This document shows positions 6,843 to 8,506 of a stretch of DNA of 8,506 nt, in pieces. Numbering within the stretch: position 1 is the first letter of the stretch; each line of letters opens with the position of its first letter. The stretch is taken from the NCBI GenBank assembly GCA_964384625.1, contig CAYLNH010000298.1, positions 1 through 8,506 on the forward strand, read 5' to 3'. The DNA comes from CAYLNH01 sp964384625 (GTDB lineage: Bacteria; Verrucomicrobiota; Lentisphaeria; JABSQK01). Below the pieces are notes generated by a model. It was given only the letters and a program-made list of their open reading frames with translations, did not search any database and was not told the origin of the DNA. Both the position numbers and the translations under genes were made by a program.

Positions 6843-7760
6843 ATGCCTGACCCGGTTGTGTCACTTTCTCTCCCCTGTTTCAATGCTGAGAAGACTCTCA
6901 TTGACACGCTTCGCTCCATCCTGGCTCAGACGTTTGACGACTGGGAACTGCTGGCGATTGACGACGGCTCGACGGACGGGACGCTGGCGATTCTCCAGAG
7001 CATTGATGATCCGCGGGTGCGGGTGCTGAGTGACGGCACGAATAAGGGGCGCGGCGTGCGACTGAATGAGTCGGCGCAGGAGGCGAAGGGGAAGTACTTC
7101 GCGCGGATGGACGCCGACGACCTGATGTTCCCGGAACGGCTGGCCAAACAGGTGGAATTCCTTGATGCACACCCCGATGTGGACCTCCTGGGTGCAGGCC
7201 TGGTCTCGACCGATCCGGAACGCATGCTCAAGGGCGTCCGGTTCGCGCCGGAACGGGTGACGTCGCCGCTGCAGATCCTGAAAGGCGAGGTGCTGTATCA
7301 CCCGACGGTCACCGGCAGGACCGAGTGGTTCCGCACACACCCGTATCTGCCGGAGTATGTGTACAGCGACGACTTCGCGTTGTGGACGAAGGCCGCGGGC
7401 GATGTGACGATCGCGAACCTGCGGGAGCCGCTGCTGTTTTATCTCGAGCACGAGGCGTTCACCTACGACAAGTTCCGCGGCCGCGTGCGCGAAACACGCC
7501 GGGCGATCCGCAATCATGGCCCGGCAGCGGTGGGCGGGTTGCAGACAAAGGCCCTCCTGCTGCGGTGGATGGTGAAGGATTCGGTCTACCGCGTCTTCCA
7601 GTGGACGGGGCTGTGGCGCCATGCCCTACGGCTGGTGAACCAGCCGCTGTCCGCCGCCGATCGCCAGCGGTATGAAGCGGTGCTGCAGGAGATCCTGGCA
7701 ACGGAATTGCCCAAGAAGGGGGAGAAGAGAAAACCACTAATTCGCACTGATTCTCACTAA
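6843..7760 (+). CDS. GT2-family glycosyltransferase
   Basis: 305 residues from ATG 6843, with CGGA at 6833-6836 as a modest ribosome site. An in-frame TTG at 6786 would add 19 residues of no domain character and is disfavoured. The fold is the classic GT2 GT-A type: VVSLSLPCFNAEKTL at the N-terminus, LLAIDDGSTDGT (36-47), then KYFARMDADD (84-93) with the D90-x-D92 metal-binding motif, an HPTVTGR segment (153-159), and YSDDFALW (174-181) in the place of the catalytic ED..LW region. No membrane helix is evident, so it is cytoplasmic or peripheral. It probably adds a sugar in surface polysaccharide assembly, as expected from its neighbours. The last nine codons (KPLIRTDSH) and the TAA stop lie inside the repeat beginning at 7732, so the original C-terminus was probably replaced or lengthened. 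Confidence 0.88.
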   Translation: MPDPVVSLSLPCFNAEKTLIDTLRSILAQTFDDWELLAIDDGSTDGTLAILQSIDDPRVRVLSDGTNKGRGVRLNESAQEAKGKYFARMDADDLMFPERLAKQVEFLDAHPDVDLLGAGLVSTDPERMLKGVRFAPERVTSPLQILKGEVLYHPTVTGRTEWFRTHPYLPEYVYSDDFALWTKAAGDVTIANLREPLLFYLEHEAFTYDKFRGRVRETRRAIRNHGPAAVGGLQTKALLLRWMVKDSVYRVFQWTGLWRHALRLVNQPLSAADRQRYEAVLQEILATELPKKGEKRKPLIRTDSH

Positions 7761-7859
7761 TCAGGACGGTTGCTGCGCGACTGGCAGGCCGCAGAGCGGC
7801 CAAGCAGTCGCACAGGAGAGATTAGTGAAGATAAGTGAAGATTAGTGGTTTGCGTTCCT
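7732..7859. repeat. Palindromic dispersed repeat, copy 1
   Basis: The ends are imperfect inverted repeats: 7732-7762 (AACCACTAATT...) against 7820-7850 (...ATTAGTGGTT), 25 of 31 positions matching. Each arm has three units at exact 10-bp spacing: CACTAATTCG, CACTGATTCT, CACTAATCAG from 7735, and ATTAGTGAAG, ATAAGTGAAG, ATTAGTGGTT from 7821. The middle folds further: GCGACTG (7777-7783) with CAGTCGC (7805-7811), and GGCCGC (7787-7792) with GCGGCC (7796-7801) around AGA. It is homologous along its length to the copy at 8294-8430, in the same orientation. The match continues past the arm to 7859, inside the nuclease gene's stop codon. Confidence 0.9.
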
Positions 7860-8235
7860 AAAGCACGATCCGTTCCCACTCAAGTTCCTGGGAACAACCG
7901 AAGTTGATCAGGTAGCCCACCCGCAGACCAGTAGCACGGAGGTAGTTCATCAACTGCGCTCGGTGTTCAGGAAGGATCGCCTTGACCGCCTTCAACTCAA
8001 CCACAATGCCGTCATTGACGAGAAGATCGCATCGGTATTTCTGAGTAAGCGGCTCGCCTTTATAGTAGATTGTCAGGTCCGTCTGTGACTCGTACGAGAT
8101 CCGGCGCTTGTGGAGTTCCCGTTCCAGGCATTCCTGGAAGACCGGCTCCAGGAAACCATGTCCCATTTCGTTGTACACTTCGAAAGCCGCCCCCATCAGG
8201 TCGTAGCCCTCTGCTTTGAGTAACCCGTTGTCCAT
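7858..8235 (-). CDS. GxxExxY-family protein, PD-(D/E)XK nuclease fold
   Basis: 125 residues, the usual length of this family. The ATG is at 8233-8235 and the TAG at 7858-7860. The name motif is present as GFLEPVF (27-33), so the final Tyr is Phe. Nuclease-type residues are in order: E30, D70 in YRCDLLV, E80-x-K82 in IVVELKA, then Q94 in QLMNYL with Y98, the Q-x3-Y signature shared with lambda-exonuclease/Cas4-like folds. All catalytic-type residues are therefore kept, and a metal-dependent nuclease activity is plausible. I know of no settled biological role for the family. The protein is small, soluble and probably cytoplasmic. It is convergent with the glycosyltransferase gene and lies between two palindromic repeats; the repeat homology ends within its stop codon. 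Base composition is less GC-rich than in the glycan genes, consistent with separate acquisition. Confidence 0.92.
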   Translation of the reverse strand: MDNGLLKAEGYDLMGAAFEVYNEMGHGFLEPVFQECLERELHKRRISYESQTDLTIYYKGEPLTQKYRCDLLVNDGIVVELKAVKAILPEHRAQLMNYLRATGLRVGYLINFGCSQELEWERIVL

Positions 8236-8241
8236 CAGTAT

Positions 8242-8248
8242 TCCTTTT
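8242..8248 (-). promoter_or_regulatory. Ribosome binding site of the GxxExxY gene
   Basis: On the - strand AAAAGGA lies six bases before the ATG at 8235, a strong and well-spaced site that settles the start. A TTGACC on the same strand (8265-8270) could be a -35 box, but no matching -10 follows, so no promoter is called. Confidence 0.75.
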
Positions 8249-8293
8249 CGTCTGTGGTTAAACGGTCAATCTGCGCAGGACGGAAGGGTTTTC

Positions 8294-8430
8294 AACCACT
8301 AATTGACACTGATTCTCACTGATCAGAAAGAAACGAATCTGCGCGACTTGGCAAAGCCGCAAAGCGGCTGCACAAGGCGCACAGAGAAAAGATTAGTGAA
8401 GATTAGTGGGAATCAGTGGTTGGCTTTCCT
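8294..8430. repeat. Palindromic dispersed repeat, copy 2
   Basis: The arms 8294-8324 and 8391-8421 are imperfect inverted repeats (24 of 31 matching). The 10-bp units are CACTAATTGA, CACTGATTCT, CACTGATCAG from 8297 and ATTAGTGAAG, ATTAGTGGGA, ATCAGTGGTT from 8392. The centre folds as GCGC (8341-8344) with GCGC (8377-8380), CTTG (8347-8350) with CAAG (8373-8376), and AGCCGC (8355-8360) with GCGGCT (8364-8369) around AAA. Homology to copy 1 reaches 8430 (matching 7859). Confidence 0.9.
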
Positions 8431-8506
8431 CGCCGGTTGCCTCCGCGTCGTATTGTTTTGCCTCTGATGGACTTGGACAAGTCGGAGTTTTGAGTTAGTT
8501 GGTAGT
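8431..8506. other. Right edge, nothing recognised
   Basis: 76 bases after the second repeat, T- and G-rich toward the end. No coding frame, hairpin or promoter that I can support. Confidence 0.4.

Larger units (their letters stand above)
7732..8430. mobile_element. Candidate repeat-nuclease-repeat composite unit
   Basis: Two homologous palindromes of about 130 bp in direct orientation (7732-7859 and 8294-8430) enclose one PD-(D/E)XK-type gene on the - strand, with only a short leader as other content. I find no transposase and no obvious target-site duplication. As I recall, GxxExxY genes are often seen beside such ATTAGTG-type repeats in Planctomycetes and Lentisphaerae-like genomes; this could not be verified here. 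The layout recalls REP sequences with a RAYT transposase but uses a nuclease-fold protein. Mobility is inference. Confidence 0.4.

Noticed and set aside
6861..7622. Open frame of 253 codons on the - strand opposite the GT2 gene
   Set aside because: Same reason: it lies wholly antisense to a gene with intact GT2 motifs and has no recognisable family character.
7735..7850. CRISPR-like array because of short regularly spaced repeats
   Set aside because: The units are 10 bp apart with no spacers and are arranged as a palindrome, so this is a structured repeat and not a CRISPR array.
7732..8430. Target-site duplication around the composite unit
   Set aside because: I compared the bases left of 7732 with those right of 8421 and 8430 and found no matching short direct repeat.

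Overview
The window is GC-rich, almost fully coding bacterial DNA. Four long genes on the + strand encode envelope glycan functions, and a small nuclease-like gene on the - strand at the right end sits between two palindromic repeats. The GxxExxY-family gene with dispersed ATTAGTG-type repeats, a PA14 domain on a membrane glycosyltransferase, and a methyltransferase/GT2 fusion suggest a Planctomycetes-Verrucomicrobia-Lentisphaerae-type bacterium or a similar environmental lineage. This is recall-based inference; there is no rRNA or marker gene to fix the taxonomy.

Layout: (1) 1-60 holds a perfect stem-loop just after a short reading frame that stops at 24, possibly the right end of an IS200/IS605-type element. 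(2) 112-2775 encodes an 887-residue membrane protein: a signal-anchor, a PA14-like domain, then about 16 membrane helices with a GT-C-like acidic loop. (3) 2776-3168 is a 393-base non-coding stretch with a perfect TATAAT hexamer directly upstream of a 21-bp perfect inverted repeat, which could fold at the 5' end of the next transcript. (4) 3169-4509 encodes a two-part protein: a degenerate SAM-methyltransferase half lacking the glycine-rich loop, and an intact GT2 domain like those that load sugars on polyprenyl phosphate. (5) 4561-6636 encodes a second GT-C-like membrane protein. (6) 6843-7760 encodes a stand-alone GT2 glycosyltransferase. (7) 7732-8430 is a composite unit: two homologous palindromes of about 130 bp in direct orientation around a 125-residue PD-(D/E)XK / GxxExxY-family gene on the - strand.

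How the genes may work together: GT-C enzymes use polyprenyl-phosphate-linked sugars outside the membrane, and dolichyl-phosphate-mannose-synthase-like GT2 enzymes make such donors. The order GT-C, GT2 fusion, GT-C, GT2 therefore fits a small cluster that synthesises or decorates a surface polysaccharide or glycoprotein. Substrates cannot be read from the sequence.

The least explained part is the right-end unit. Its palindromes carry 10-bp-phased ATTAGTG/CACTAAT units, their central stems show paired base changes between copies, one copy supplies the last codons and stop of the upstream glycosyltransferase, and its homology runs into the nuclease gene's stop codon.
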